This document shows positions 8,975 to 17,568 of a stretch of 26,269 nt of DNA, piece after piece. Positions within the stretch are counted from its first letter, which is position 1. Each line of letters opens with the position of its first letter. The position numbers and the translations under genes were made by a program. The DNA comes from Hondaea fermentalgiana (taxonomy: Eukaryota > Sar > Bigyra > Thraustochytrida > Thraustochytriidae): NCBI GenBank assembly GCA_014084085.1, contig NPFB01000136.1, positions 708-26,976 on the forward strand, read 5' to 3'. The notes beneath the pieces are model-generated. The model did not search any database and was not told the DNA's origin. It saw only the letters and a program-made list of their open reading frames with translations.

Positions 8975-9934
8975 ATGCAGCCACCTGATCTTTTGGGCGG
9001 CGCAATCACCACCGCCACTGCTGCCGCCGCTGCCACCGCCGCCGCAGAGGTCAAGACCCAGAAAGAAGAGGCAGGCAACGAAAAGGAAGAAGAAGAGGAG
9101 GTGGAGGAGGAGGAGGAGGAGGAAGCATACTTTGACGTTGACAAAGTTCAGGGCCACCGCGTTGCTTCGTATGCCATCTTTGCCGACGCTGCAACCGTGT
9201 CGCACGCTCGAGCAAATGTCGCAGTCCTCCAGGTACCTCGACTTTCACCTTTGGATGCCTGCCTGCTGAGCGAGGATGGCGAAGCTTCCATTGATCTTAC
9301 TGGCAATCGGGTCTGGCTAGGCGCACGCATTCTTGCTCAATACTTTGGCTTCGAGGACAAATCGTCGCTTCCGCGTTCTGTGCTCGAGCTTGGGGCTGGT
9401 ACCGGCTTTGTCGGTCTCGCGCTTGCACTTCTCGGCGCAGAAAAAGTGCATTGTACAGACGCCGCTCCCGAGATTCTTCAACTTCTGCATCGCAATGTCG
9501 CCTTAAACCCAGACGCTGTTTCGCGAACAGTCATCCGCCAGCTTGTTTGGACAGAATCAATAGGCGACAAAGAAGAGGAAGAAGAAGACAAGGACACAGA
9601 TACTTATGATCTCGTCGTTGCTGCCGAGTGCGTGTACGATCTTGGCGTCTTGCCTGCCCTTCTCTCCACTGCATTGCGTCACACGCGCCGAACAACACCC
9701 GCTGGACGTTTTCTCATGTGCAATTGCACGAGCAGGCTGCTCATGAGCAGTGCTGCAACAAATGATCTCATTGAAGCCAAGGCAATTGATGTTGGGTTTG
9801 CCAAAGTCGAGCGTCTTGCGATATCGCCAGCTTTTCAGCGTGCTGTTGTGCACGGCGCTCCTGAGAACCAACGCAATCAAGTCGCTGCGGCCTTGGAGCA
9901 GGAATCCGTCTCCTTTCTCTCTTTCACTGTGTAA
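8975..9934 (+). CDS. SAM-dependent methyltransferase, family 16 type (METTL21/22-like)
   Basis: The 319-residue protein has a seven-beta-strand Rossmann methyltransferase fold. The SAM-binding motif I is VLELGAGTGFVG (137-148), followed by the acidic residue D162 after the second strand. A post-motif YDLVVAAECVYD (211-222) is typical of the Methyltransf_16 family. W114 in NRVWLGARIL matches the tryptophan seen ahead of motif I in that family. Members mostly methylate lysines of proteins such as chaperones and elongation factors; the substrate cannot be told here. Residues 10-50 are an alanine stretch followed by a glutamate-rich run. A second acidic insert (about 199-209) sits between the SAM motif and the post-motif. 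The first ATG, at 8975, is taken as the start; the upstream GTG in frame is ignored. A small-molecule methyltransferase cannot be excluded. Confidence 0.85.
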   Translation: MQPPDLLGGAITTATAAAAATAAAEVKTQKEEAGNEKEEEEEVEEEEEEEAYFDVDKVQGHRVASYAIFADAATVSHARANVAVLQVPRLSPLDACLLSEDGEASIDLTGNRVWLGARILAQYFGFEDKSSLPRSVLELGAGTGFVGLALALLGAEKVHCTDAAPEILQLLHRNVALNPDAVSRTVIRQLVWTESIGDKEEEEEDKDTDTYDLVVAAECVYDLGVLPALLSTALRHTRRTTPAGRFLMCNCTSRLLMSSAATNDLIEAKAIDVGFAKVERLAISPAFQRAVVHGAPENQRNQVAAALEQESVSFLSFTV

Positions 9935-10224
9935 TTCATACGAAAAACAAAAACATCATCTTGTAAATTTGCTATCAAAAGTTAGGGCCTCTGCACTGCA
10001 CGCTTGTTGGCGAGACAGAAGACTGCCTCTTAAATTTCCCAGTCGACTCGCTCACTCTCGCGGTCACGATCTGCATCTCTCGGAAATTTTGAAAGACAAG
10101 GAGGAAAGCATCGGGTTCATGCGCATACAAAGAAGCTACTTTCGGGCACAATTACACAAACAGGCACCAGCCCACATTATTCAATTCATGTATGTTTTAA
10201 CTTTTTGTTTTGTTTTTTTACAAA
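9935..10224. other. Convergent 3' intergenic region
   Basis: This 290-base gap holds the 3' ends of two convergent genes. A TAGGGCCT motif lies at 9983-9990. T-rich sequence near 10195-10220 lies just beyond the DUF697-like stop. No gene is seen. Confidence 0.5.
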
Positions 10225-11187
10225 TTAGTGCTGTTGCGTCGCTTGATTGTCGTCAGCGTCTGCATCATCGTGTACGCCCATGTCCTCAACGCCATCTTCG
10301 GCTTCATCGTCCACGGCTGGAGCTCTAAAGCTCAAGCGAGCGGTAACAAAGGCACGTACGGCCGCCACCTTTCGGGCTGCAGCCTGCCACGCCGCACCCG
10401 GGCCCCTTGACAGAGCATCCCAAACCTTGTCCTTAAAAATGACAAAGGCCTCGACGAGCCAGCGCGCAAACTTGCGCTCGTCCACGCCCGACAACAGACG
10501 AGCGCTGTCCGCCCAGCTTGGCAAGGCTTCTTCACCTTCTGCAAAGTAAATCTCTGCACGACGGCCAATCAAATATGTAGAGGTCATTGACATGGACGTC
10601 ATTGAGAGCGCTGCCATAGCGGGACCAATATACGGTACAAGACTCACCAGCAGATTCGAGTGCGCAGCCGCACGCTCCGAGAGCGCAACGACCGCCTGCT
10701 GCGAGGCAGATTGCACAGCAGTGTTGGCAACTTGCGTAGAAGCCTGCGACATTCCCGTGAGTAGTTGCAAGACCCGATTTCGGTTTTGCGTGGACAGCGT
10801 GTGCCCGTGAATCTGCGCCAGCTCGCTAATCATTTCGTACTGGATCTGAGTGATTCCCGAAGACGCGGCCACGCCAAGCGTAAAGGTTGCTGCTGCTCCA
10901 AGCCCCAAGCCGGCTGTGGCAAACGAGGTGACGCCCACCCGAATACATGCGCGCTTGATGGCCTCGCGCGCAGCGAGTTTCTTGCGCCCTTCCTCGGAGT
11001 TGGGATCTGCGACCGAGGAGTGGTCATCCTCTTCGCCGTGACGTACGTCTGCGTCCGCATCCGTATCCGCTTCTGCGTCCACGTCCGCAAGATCCTCTTC
11101 GGAGAGCGTCACGTCCTGGGTTGCCTCGCGCGCAAGACTTGCTGCGCGCTCAAATTTTGCGCGCTCCTCACGTGACGGGCCCGCCAT
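10225..11187 (-). CDS. DUF697-like membrane protein, function unknown
   Basis: This 320-residue protein has acidic, probably disordered ends (about 25-67 and 292-313). Its central part has two hydrophobic, glycine- and alanine-rich segments (about 84-110 and 178-206). Between them is QIQYEMISELAQIHGHTL (114-131), and after the second comes TYLIGRRAEIYF (204-215). That order, a hydrophobic hairpin, a Q..MI..LA.I.G motif, then a P.IG segment and a GR...YF end, recalls the DUF697/YcjF-like domain, which is usually linked to GTPases. No P-loop GTPase domain is present here. The ATG sits in a strong context (ACAACCATGG). The gene is divergent from the P450-like gene with 514 bases between start codons. 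The family assignment is by eye from pattern only. What is safe is an alpha-helical membrane protein of unknown role. Confidence 0.7.
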   Translation of the reverse strand: MAGPSREERAKFERAASLAREATQDVTLSEEDLADVDAEADTDADADVRHGEEDDHSSVADPNSEEGRKKLAAREAIKRACIRVGVTSFATAGLGLGAAATFTLGVAASSGITQIQYEMISELAQIHGHTLSTQNRNRVLQLLTGMSQASTQVANTAVQSASQQAVVALSERAAAHSNLLVSLVPYIGPAMAALSMTSMSMTSTYLIGRRAEIYFAEGEEALPSWADSARLLSGVDERKFARWLVEAFVIFKDKVWDALSRGPGAAWQAAARKVAAVRAFVTARLSFRAPAVDDEAEDGVEDMGVHDDADADDNQATQQH

Positions 11188-11701
11188 GGTTGTTTGTTGG
11201 CTTGGGCTTTACTTTTCCACACGCAAGTACACAAGCACGCACGCAAGCACGCAAGCACGCACGCAAGCCCTCGTAGCGGTCTGCCTTGCAAGGCGGGATC
11301 AGAGTCTCAGGTCTCGCTCTGCCTCTGCCCCACTTTCGCGCGGCAGCCGCGCCGAAGAAGTAAGTATTGCTCGAGGGGGCTGCTCTCGCGCGGCACGTGC
11401 AAGTCGGTCGCTGCGCGAGTCGACGGCGAACCTTGGGATACCCTGCATCTGTCTCGTTCTGTTTTCGTTCCTCTATCGTTCCGGAACGAAACCGTCCTTT
11501 TTATTTTCACTGTGAGTCGCTCTCACTCGTTCATTGCGTTGCCCGTGTGAGAGCACCGTGAAGGGTTTGGGACGAAAACAGCCAGCCAGACGGACAAAGA
11601 AAGAGCCAAGCATCGTGGACGAGAGACGAACCTGGACAGTCAGCCTTGCGCGGCCGCATGAGCAGCCCATCGAAAGCGACTCGCGTGACTGCAAACCCAG
11701 A
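11188..11701. promoter_or_regulatory. Divergent promoter region, DUF697-like / P450-like genes
   Basis: A 514-base spacer between two divergent start codons must hold both promoters. Near the minus-strand gene is an (ACGCAAGC)n-like tandem repeat at 11221-11267. The plus-strand frame stays open upstream of 11702 back to about 11534 but has no ATG there, so this part is taken as leader. Confidence 0.55.
11221..11267. repeat. ACGCAAGC-type short tandem repeat
   Basis: Imperfect tandem units of ACGCAAGC and GCAAGCAC lie in the divergent spacer, 34 bases upstream of the DUF697-like start. Confidence 0.85.
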
Positions 11702-13090
11702 ATGAGCGTTGGAGGGAGAATGCGCCACGTTCACCATGCAGTGTCTGCGGCGCTCCCCGTGCTCTTTGCCTATGTCCAGACGGCAAAAGTTCGCAAACCC
11801 ACTTCACCTTTCGCCTTGACGCTACTCTTTTTGCTGGCAGTCGTGAGCAGCATTTGGAGATGGAGAAGAAACAGGAGAGCACATTCAACGCCAAGTCTTT
11901 CCGATCGAGCAAATACAGCAGACGAGAAAGGCATCCAAAGGCATCCGAAAGCTATCACCTTCAAACATGAGGCGCTCCTCGTACAGCCAAAGACGCTCAA
12001 GATGCTTTCAAAGCTGTCCTCCTTTCTTCGAAAACAAAGGATCGAAAACCAAGATTGTCGTGTCTCTCAACAAGCTTCTCCCAAGACCGTCGCCCAAGCC
12101 GACTGTGAAGCATTTGAGTCCGCAGTGTACCAAGAAACCTTGAGACCTTGTAGACTCAGCTCGAGGGAGTATATTCGCGCGGCTCTCACCCGTCAAAGTC
12201 GCACGCTTCTCAACAAGGCCGTCTTCAAGACTGCTTTTACTTTGGCTGACCGAATCGACGCGATTGCTTCTCGCGGAGATTTTATCGATTTGCGTGCAGC
12301 TGTGGCCATTTACTACACAGAAAGTCTCAGTAGAGCATTTGTTGGGGCTCGTTTGCGCTGTCTCGACAGTCGTGAAAATATGGACATCGATCGTTTCCTC
12401 GTCGCTCCTGCTGCTGCGGTTGCTGCACATTGTGGAGTCCGCAGCACGAGTGCCTCGTGCCACGAGTATTTGGTGGAGCGAATGCGCTCAGTTCTTCGTG
12501 GCGCCACAGAGCAGCGAAGACATGATCTTCGTGCAGGACGCAAGGTGAGGCGTGATCTGCTCAGCAGTATGCTAAGTCTTTCGCTGCAAGAGGTGAACAA
12601 CAAAGAGCTCGTCGAGACACTGCTTGAGTTCTTGAGCCCAGGCCTCGATACCATGACAACAAGTGTATGCAATGCGCTTCAGCTGCTGTCACAAGATCCG
12701 ATATGGATTTATCGCGCGCAAACCGAAGTCGACCGGGTTTTGGGCGACGAAAGCAGGAATGGCCCTGGAAGCGTTGTCGACATCGACCGTCTTCCCATTA
12801 TTCGTGGCATCTTTCTGGAGGCGCTTCGATTATTCTCAGCTCCCTCCGATAGACTGCAAAAGCACTGCTTCTTCAATCCAGCAAGATGGGTCTCTTCGGG
12901 CTCGTTTTGTGCCGAAGACTTTCGTCTTTTCACGAAAGATGAACGAACAATTCCGGGAAAACATGTTGCGGCTCTTCAGGCGACGGCCTTGATCGCGGTT
13001 CTAATTGCACGTTTTGACTTTTGCTTTCTCCCCGAGAACGAGAATACCAACGACCGGGTCACCGTACATTTGCTCCCTCGAAGCACATGA
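11702..13090 (+). CDS. Cytochrome P450-like protein lacking the haem-ligand cysteine
   Basis: The 462 residues from the first in-frame ATG show a P450 architecture. A membrane anchor (about 37-52) is followed by RWRRNRR. The I-helix motif SPGLDTMT (312-319) matches [AG]GxDTT. The K-helix ExxR is E373/R376 in FLEALRLF. A PERF-like FNPARW is at 391-396. The C-terminus IPGKHVAALQATALIA reads like the end of a haem-binding loop plus L helix, followed by RFDF and a terminal LLPR. In the FxxGxRxCxG signature, F410, R415 and G419 are kept but the glycine is D413 and the cysteine is I417. The isoleucine codon is ATT, two changes from a cysteine codon. The ExxR-to-PERF spacing is about 19 residues, against about 50 in typical P450s, so a beta-sheet segment is missing. 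Classic monooxygenase chemistry is therefore unlikely. It is either a P450-derived pseudoenzyme or a gene decaying without stops. Confidence 0.8.
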   Translation: MSVGGRMRHVHHAVSAALPVLFAYVQTAKVRKPTSPFALTLLFLLAVVSSIWRWRRNRRAHSTPSLSDRANTADEKGIQRHPKAITFKHEALLVQPKTLKMLSKLSSFLRKQRIENQDCRVSQQASPKTVAQADCEAFESAVYQETLRPCRLSSREYIRAALTRQSRTLLNKAVFKTAFTLADRIDAIASRGDFIDLRAAVAIYYTESLSRAFVGARLRCLDSRENMDIDRFLVAPAAAVAAHCGVRSTSASCHEYLVERMRSVLRGATEQRRHDLRAGRKVRRDLLSSMLSLSLQEVNNKELVETLLEFLSPGLDTMTTSVCNALQLLSQDPIWIYRAQTEVDRVLGDESRNGPGSVVDIDRLPIIRGIFLEALRLFSAPSDRLQKHCFFNPARWVSSGSFCAEDFRLFTKDERTIPGKHVAALQATALIAVLIARFDFCFLPENENTNDRVTVHLLPRST

Positions 13091-13343
13091 TAAGGCTCGG
13101 CAATTGTTGAGCTCGTTTTCGCACAATACACATGACACCTGACATTTTTATTTCGAGTTACATTCATTTATAGAAAGAGAGAAACTATTCTGCGAATGAA
13201 CACGCTCGTTCGCTCGCTCACGAGCTCGCTCTTGAACGTGAAAACTCGCATTTCATCCTCACCATCCATTTGTGATAGGCCTATCTAATAATTTGCACAA
13301 AAAAAAAACGGAACACGCTGGAAGAGGACAAAACAATGTTTCG
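13091..13343. other. Convergent 3' intergenic region
   Basis: A 253-base gap lies between convergent stops. It contains a perfect 12-base palindrome GATAGGCCTATC at 13274-13285. A TTTATT at 13147-13152 reads AATAAA on the minus strand, about 195 bases past the CCDC13 stop, and is a possible poly(A) signal. An A9 run lies near 13300. Confidence 0.5.
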
Positions 13344-16031
13344 TCACCTTCTACGCGCATGAACTTGATGGTGCGAATGTTGTTGCGCACGAAAGGTCGG
13401 CGAAGAGCGCGTTGGCGACAATTTGCGGTCACGCATGTCAAATAGCTCACCACGAAGGTACTCGTTGTCCTTTGTAAGCTGCGAGAGAAGAGCTTCGTCA
13501 ACATGGCAATCCGAGCTTTGAATGCGTCGCTGGGCTTCAAGGGCCGTCTGCTGAACCTGAACTTTCATATCCTCGATGGCGCGCTCATAGGCCTCTTTGA
13601 CTTGGACACCCATTTCGCGAAGTATTCGGATCTCCTCGTTCTTTTGTGAAATGGCTTGCGAAGCGGATGCGCGCGCCACGCGCGTTTCCTCAACCTGGAG
13701 AGCCAACTGGTCTCGCAGCTCACTGAGCTGATCCGCCATTGGCTGGCGCTTGCGTCCACCAGCGTGAATATTGCCAAGACGGCGCTCGAGCTCGACCTTG
13801 GCCCGCTCGAGTTTCTTACATTTGCCAAGAGCGGCCTCACGGTCGACCACCGCCCGCTCGAGCTTTTGCTTGAAGAGATCAACAAGCTCTCCAAGGCGAT
13901 CATTCTCTACTTTGAGTAGCTTGCTGTTCACGGCATGTCCTTGATTATCCAGCTCTTCGTGGGCCTTTTGAACAATGTCGCGCGAGGCCGTCGCCTTGAC
14001 GCGTTCCATTTCGGTACGCATCTTCACGAGCAGCTGGCCTTGGCGCTCGATTTGCGCGGCCTGATTCATGGCATGTTGCTTGAGCTCTTCGAACTCGACG
14101 TTTGTTCGCGAAGACTCTTCTCGCGCACGCGACGATTCGCGGCAGCTGTTTAGCTCGCGCTTGACGCGATCCAGCTCGCGCCGCAGCGCGTCCACAAGCG
14201 TGTCATCGTTGCTCGTCTTCTTCAAGAGCACCTTGAGCTGCTCTTTGAATCTCTTGTTTTCCCCTTCGAGGACTTTGCCACGAGCTCGTACAGCATGAAT
14301 CGTTCGTTTGGCCTCGGCCAGACTACTTTCGACATGCTCGTACTCGTGCGCTAATTTCTCCATGGCGTGACGGCGCTCCTGCTCGATGGTCCGAATATCT
14401 CTTGCTGCACGCGCGTCGACATCGTCTTCGCGCCCAAACGCCACGGAGGAAGATATTCCGGATCCGGCGGCGCCGAAGCCCATTGGCGATCCCGCGACAA
14501 AAGAACCCGTCAACTCCGGATCATGCGCCTGGTGTTCGTGTTGTTGCTGCTGGTGTAAGTGTGCCAACTGCGCTTGCGCACGCTTGAGCTTATCCTTGAG
14601 CAGAACGATTTTCTGCGCGCGCCCACGCCACCCGCTGTTCTCTTCATCAATCGTGGATCCAGAGGCGACCTCTTCAAGGACCTTTTCCAACTGGGGGCCA
14701 TCGCCTACCTCGCGCGTCAGCACTCTTTTCAGCCGTTTCGCTTCGTTCGTTGCACGCAGACACTTTTGTCGCATTTGATCGCATCGATGCTCAACGTCGG
14801 CGAGACGTTCCGCGTACTCTTGATGAGCACTTTCACGCGCCTCACGAAGGCGCTGCTGGCTCAAGGCTTCCTCTTCAGAGTTCGACTGATTTTGTGCAAT
14901 CTCGCGTCTGATTTTGCTCTTGGCCTGGCCGCGCGCTTGCACTTTGCGCGTCTCGCTTGCTTCAGCCTCTAATTGCGCGATGCGCGTCTTTTGTCGTTCC
15001 AGCGCGAGATTGAGACTGCGGTTCTTCTTTGCAAGCGCTACAATTTTAGCGTCTCGCTTGTCTGGACCCGCCACGCCTGCATCGAGACCGTCAACGACGC
15101 CTACCTCTCCTCGTAAAGCATCCATGAGTTGTGCTTGAAGAGACTCAATCTGTCGGTCTTTCTCCGCAAGGGGGTCCGTGCCCGTGGGGCCCGAGTCGTG
15201 CAAAACCTCATGTTCTGACCACTCGGGACTTTTGCGTTTGGCGTCGGGTCCCTTGCGAGGCATTGATTTCGGGATTGAAGCCGTGCTTTTGTGCTTGCGC
15301 TCCTCAAGTTCCATTTCTCGCTCCATGTCTGCCGCTAAAGCCGCAGCGAGTGCGGCTTCGTCCTCGTCAGCTTCGACGCTGGGGACTGTGCCTCCCGGAA
15401 ATACTGGGTCGTCATCATGGGGGTTCCACATGGGTGCTGGTTCTTGTTGCTGTGGCACAGCGGGCTGACCTTTCAAACCAACCTTGACTGTTTTCGTGCC
15501 TCCCGGGCTCGTCACAATTTCAGTCTTGGAAACGATGGAAGATCTTCGCTCGAGTCCGTCAGAGCCCCGTGAATTTCTTCCGGAAGACGGCGTTGTCCCA
15601 TCAATGCTGTCCTCCTCGAGGCTATGCGACCGTGAGATCTCGTCATCAGCTTCTCCCTTGGCCGCTACTGTAGTCCTGCTTTGCATAAGTGGCGCGTTGA
15701 CACGCGGAGTTGTTGTCGGACTCGGTGCATCACGAAGAATGCTTGGATTCTCGTCATTGTCTGGTGGATCGTCAGCATTTTGGGTAATGCCGTCGCTAAT
15801 AGGTCCTTGGGCGATCTCTGCGGCTGTTTGGAGATCAGAAGCAGGAATGTTGTCTTTCGGAGGGTTTGTGTCTTCTTCACCAGCAAGAGAGTCCACCTCG
15901 TCTTGATCTTGGGGAGTTTTTGCACTCGCGCCCTCCTCTTGGCTGCTCTCTTGTTGTGGTGACTGACGCTTCTCCTCTTCGTCGTCGGCTTGCACCTCGC
16001 AAGTCTCGCCTTCCTCGGCGCTTGTCGCCAT
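13344..16031 (-). CDS. CCDC13: CCDC13-family coiled-coil protein (centriolar satellite/cilium)
   Basis: This 895-residue coiled-coil protein matches animal CCDC13 in several separate blocks and in the same order. They are KIVALAKKNRSLN (329-341), TREVGDG (439-445) followed by SGWRGRAQKIVLLKDKL (466-482), SNDDTLVDAL (607-616), and QLSELRDQLALQVEE (768-782). Human CCDC13 is a centriolar-satellite protein needed for ciliogenesis and genome stability. A homologue here implies that the organism builds centrioles and flagella. Human CCDC13 is about 715 residues. The extra length is an N-terminal acidic, S/P/E-rich region (about 1-285) that looks disordered. A Q/H-rich and G/S-rich linker (about 493-533) separates two coiled-coil arms. 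The ATG is in a strong context (AAAGGATGG). Coiled coils can mislead, but the WRGRAQ and DD.L.DAL blocks are family-specific. Confidence 0.85.
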   Translation of the reverse strand: MATSAEEGETCEVQADDEEEKRQSPQQESSQEEGASAKTPQDQDEVDSLAGEEDTNPPKDNIPASDLQTAAEIAQGPISDGITQNADDPPDNDENPSILRDAPSPTTTPRVNAPLMQSRTTVAAKGEADDEISRSHSLEEDSIDGTTPSSGRNSRGSDGLERRSSIVSKTEIVTSPGGTKTVKVGLKGQPAVPQQQEPAPMWNPHDDDPVFPGGTVPSVEADEDEAALAAALAADMEREMELEERKHKSTASIPKSMPRKGPDAKRKSPEWSEHEVLHDSGPTGTDPLAEKDRQIESLQAQLMDALRGEVGVVDGLDAGVAGPDKRDAKIVALAKKNRSLNLALERQKTRIAQLEAEASETRKVQARGQAKSKIRREIAQNQSNSEEEALSQQRLREARESAHQEYAERLADVEHRCDQMRQKCLRATNEAKRLKRVLTREVGDGPQLEKVLEEVASGSTIDEENSGWRGRAQKIVLLKDKLKRAQAQLAHLHQQQQHEHQAHDPELTGSFVAGSPMGFGAAGSGISSSVAFGREDDVDARAARDIRTIEQERRHAMEKLAHEYEHVESSLAEAKRTIHAVRARGKVLEGENKRFKEQLKVLLKKTSNDDTLVDALRRELDRVKRELNSCRESSRAREESSRTNVEFEELKQHAMNQAAQIERQGQLLVKMRTEMERVKATASRDIVQKAHEELDNQGHAVNSKLLKVENDRLGELVDLFKQKLERAVVDREAALGKCKKLERAKVELERRLGNIHAGGRKRQPMADQLSELRDQLALQVEETRVARASASQAISQKNEEIRILREMGVQVKEAYERAIEDMKVQVQQTALEAQRRIQSSDCHVDEALLSQLTKDNEYLRGELFDMRDRKLSPTRSSPTFRAQQHSHHQVHARRR

Positions 16032-16818
16032 CCTTTCTGCGCGTGGACTCGCAGAGTGGACCGGTCAATCAATTGAATTCTGCAAAGAACGCGCGCTAGA
16101 CGGCGCCGGAGCGCAACGGAGGTCCGCCGTCACCAAACGCAAGCGGCGCGCATCAGGATTATAACAAGAGGTTGCTTTCTCACTCGCTCGCTGACTGGAA
16201 AGGAACAGAAGAGCTGACTCCCTCTGAAAAGTAGCCGTTGAAAATATGGGAACATGGGGACTCATGGGCGGGTGGGCTCGCGCAATAGCAGCCTCGTGAA
16301 GCTGCCTCCTCCGCTTCGCAGGAGCTTCGGCCCTGCGGACACGTGATTTTGTTGACCGAATAAACGTCACCACTAATTCCTCGCTGTTTTGATCTTTTCT
16401 TGCTGGGCCCTGCAAAATTTATCTAAATCTAGAATAGAATAGCAAGCACGTTTGGGCTGCACAAAAGGATTTTCACACCCTCAGTTCGTTCGAACGAGCT
16501 GCTCAGGTTTGCAGAGAATGAGGTCTTGTTCGATAAAAACAAAATTTGCTTTGCAAAAAAGTTAAAAGAGAGAAAGGAGATGATGAAGGTAGAAATCTCG
16601 CTTCGTCGTGAGTTTTTGGGGCCCAGCCTTGGCAAGAAGGTCTACTGCAAGGCAAATGAAGTAAATGGGCCATTGACGGTTGAACTGCAAGTTCATCACC
16701 GAGTCTAAAAGGGCTTCAAAAATCCGCCAAACGTGCAAGTTTCGGCAGTTCGGCAGTCCCAAGGCAAGAAAAAAGAAGAAAAAGAAAAAGTGCGGGGTTC
16801 TAAGCTTTTTTGAGCGGT
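16032..16818. promoter_or_regulatory. Intergenic region upstream of the CCDC13 gene
   Basis: This 787-base gap should hold the CCDC13 promoter (minus strand) and the 3' region of the tandem-NTF2 gene. It has an imperfect palindrome around TCGTTCGAACGA (16486-16497). The stretch from 16500 to 16800 is purine-rich with many A runs. Small open frames (for example 16526-16708 plus) have no recognisable content. Confidence 0.5.
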
Positions 16819-17568
16819 TTATCCATAGTTCAGGCGGAAAACCTGGTTGCCAATGATGTAGGAAGCATTCTGCTTTTGCAAGATGAACATTTGGGCAAAG
16901 CGAATGGGGTTGGAGTTGTCGAGACTCTCCTGGCCGGTGACAAAAACCATGACGATTTCCGTTCCATTAATCATTTGCACATCGACGGACATGTTGGGAT
17001 CATGCTGTGCTGGTGGGAGTTCCATAATGCGGGCCATGATCGCATCACGACCCTTGAGAGGGTTTCCTTCAAAGCTGAAGTTTGAGTTCGGGGAGTAGAG
17101 GTTGCCAAGCGTCTGACGCTTCTCGGGGCCGCCATCGTAGGTTGTGTAGTAAAATTGAAGGAATTGCTTCGCGACTTCGGATGCCTCGTCAGGCACATTA
17201 AAGGGGTTATTCATGCCAATGCGAATGATCCAGTTGTGCACGTAGTAGCCATTGTTGCCATTGGGCACGAGCTGGTAGGCCTCCTGATACTGCTGGCCCA
17301 TCCACTCGCCAGTGATGAAAATCACGATCGCTCCCGAGCCAAGGGAAGACTCCTGTGCATCTGTCGCCGTGACGCGACGAGTGGCATTGGCAGGAAGACC
17401 GAGACTGTTGACCTTTTGCACGATGGCTGCCGCTCCTGCCACGGTATCGCCCTCGAAACTCAAGGTGCTGACATCCTTGAAGTAGTCCCCGATTTGGGCT
17501 CGGTTCGAGTCAAGGGAATTGTAAAAAGCCTGCACAAAGGCATTGGCGACAGTGTTGGGGTCCGCCAT
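16819..17568 (-). CDS. Tandem NTF2-domain protein (Ran import factor-like)
   Basis: This 249-residue protein consists of two nuclear transport factor 2 folds in tandem, about residues 5-118 and 129-249. NTF2 carries Ran-GDP into the nucleus, binding Ran and FG nucleoporins as a homodimer of roughly 125-residue subunits. Both halves keep the SFEG block (E39 and E167, matching the Ran-binding glutamate of NTF2). Both keep the alternation of helical start and beta-rich end. The second half is the better match: FYYTTYD, the FVTGQ strand, RFAQMFIL, and a terminal NQVFRLNYG that closely resembles fungal NTF2 ends. The first half is degenerate, with HNWIIRIG in place of ND.FRL and no acidic loop after FITGEW. 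The ATG is in a strong context (CATCATGGCG). The protein probably folds as a single-chain pseudo-dimer. The NTF2-like superfamily is broad, so Ran transport is likely but unproven. Confidence 0.88.
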   Translation of the reverse strand: MADPNTVANAFVQAFYNSLDSNRAQIGDYFKDVSTLSFEGDTVAGAAAIVQKVNSLGLPANATRRVTATDAQESSLGSGAIVIFITGEWMGQQYQEAYQLVPNGNNGYYVHNWIIRIGMNNPFNVPDEASEVAKQFLQFYYTTYDGGPEKRQTLGNLYSPNSNFSFEGNPLKGRDAIMARIMELPPAQHDPNMSVDVQMINGTEIVMVFVTGQESLDNSNPIRFAQMFILQKQNASYIIGNQVFRLNYG

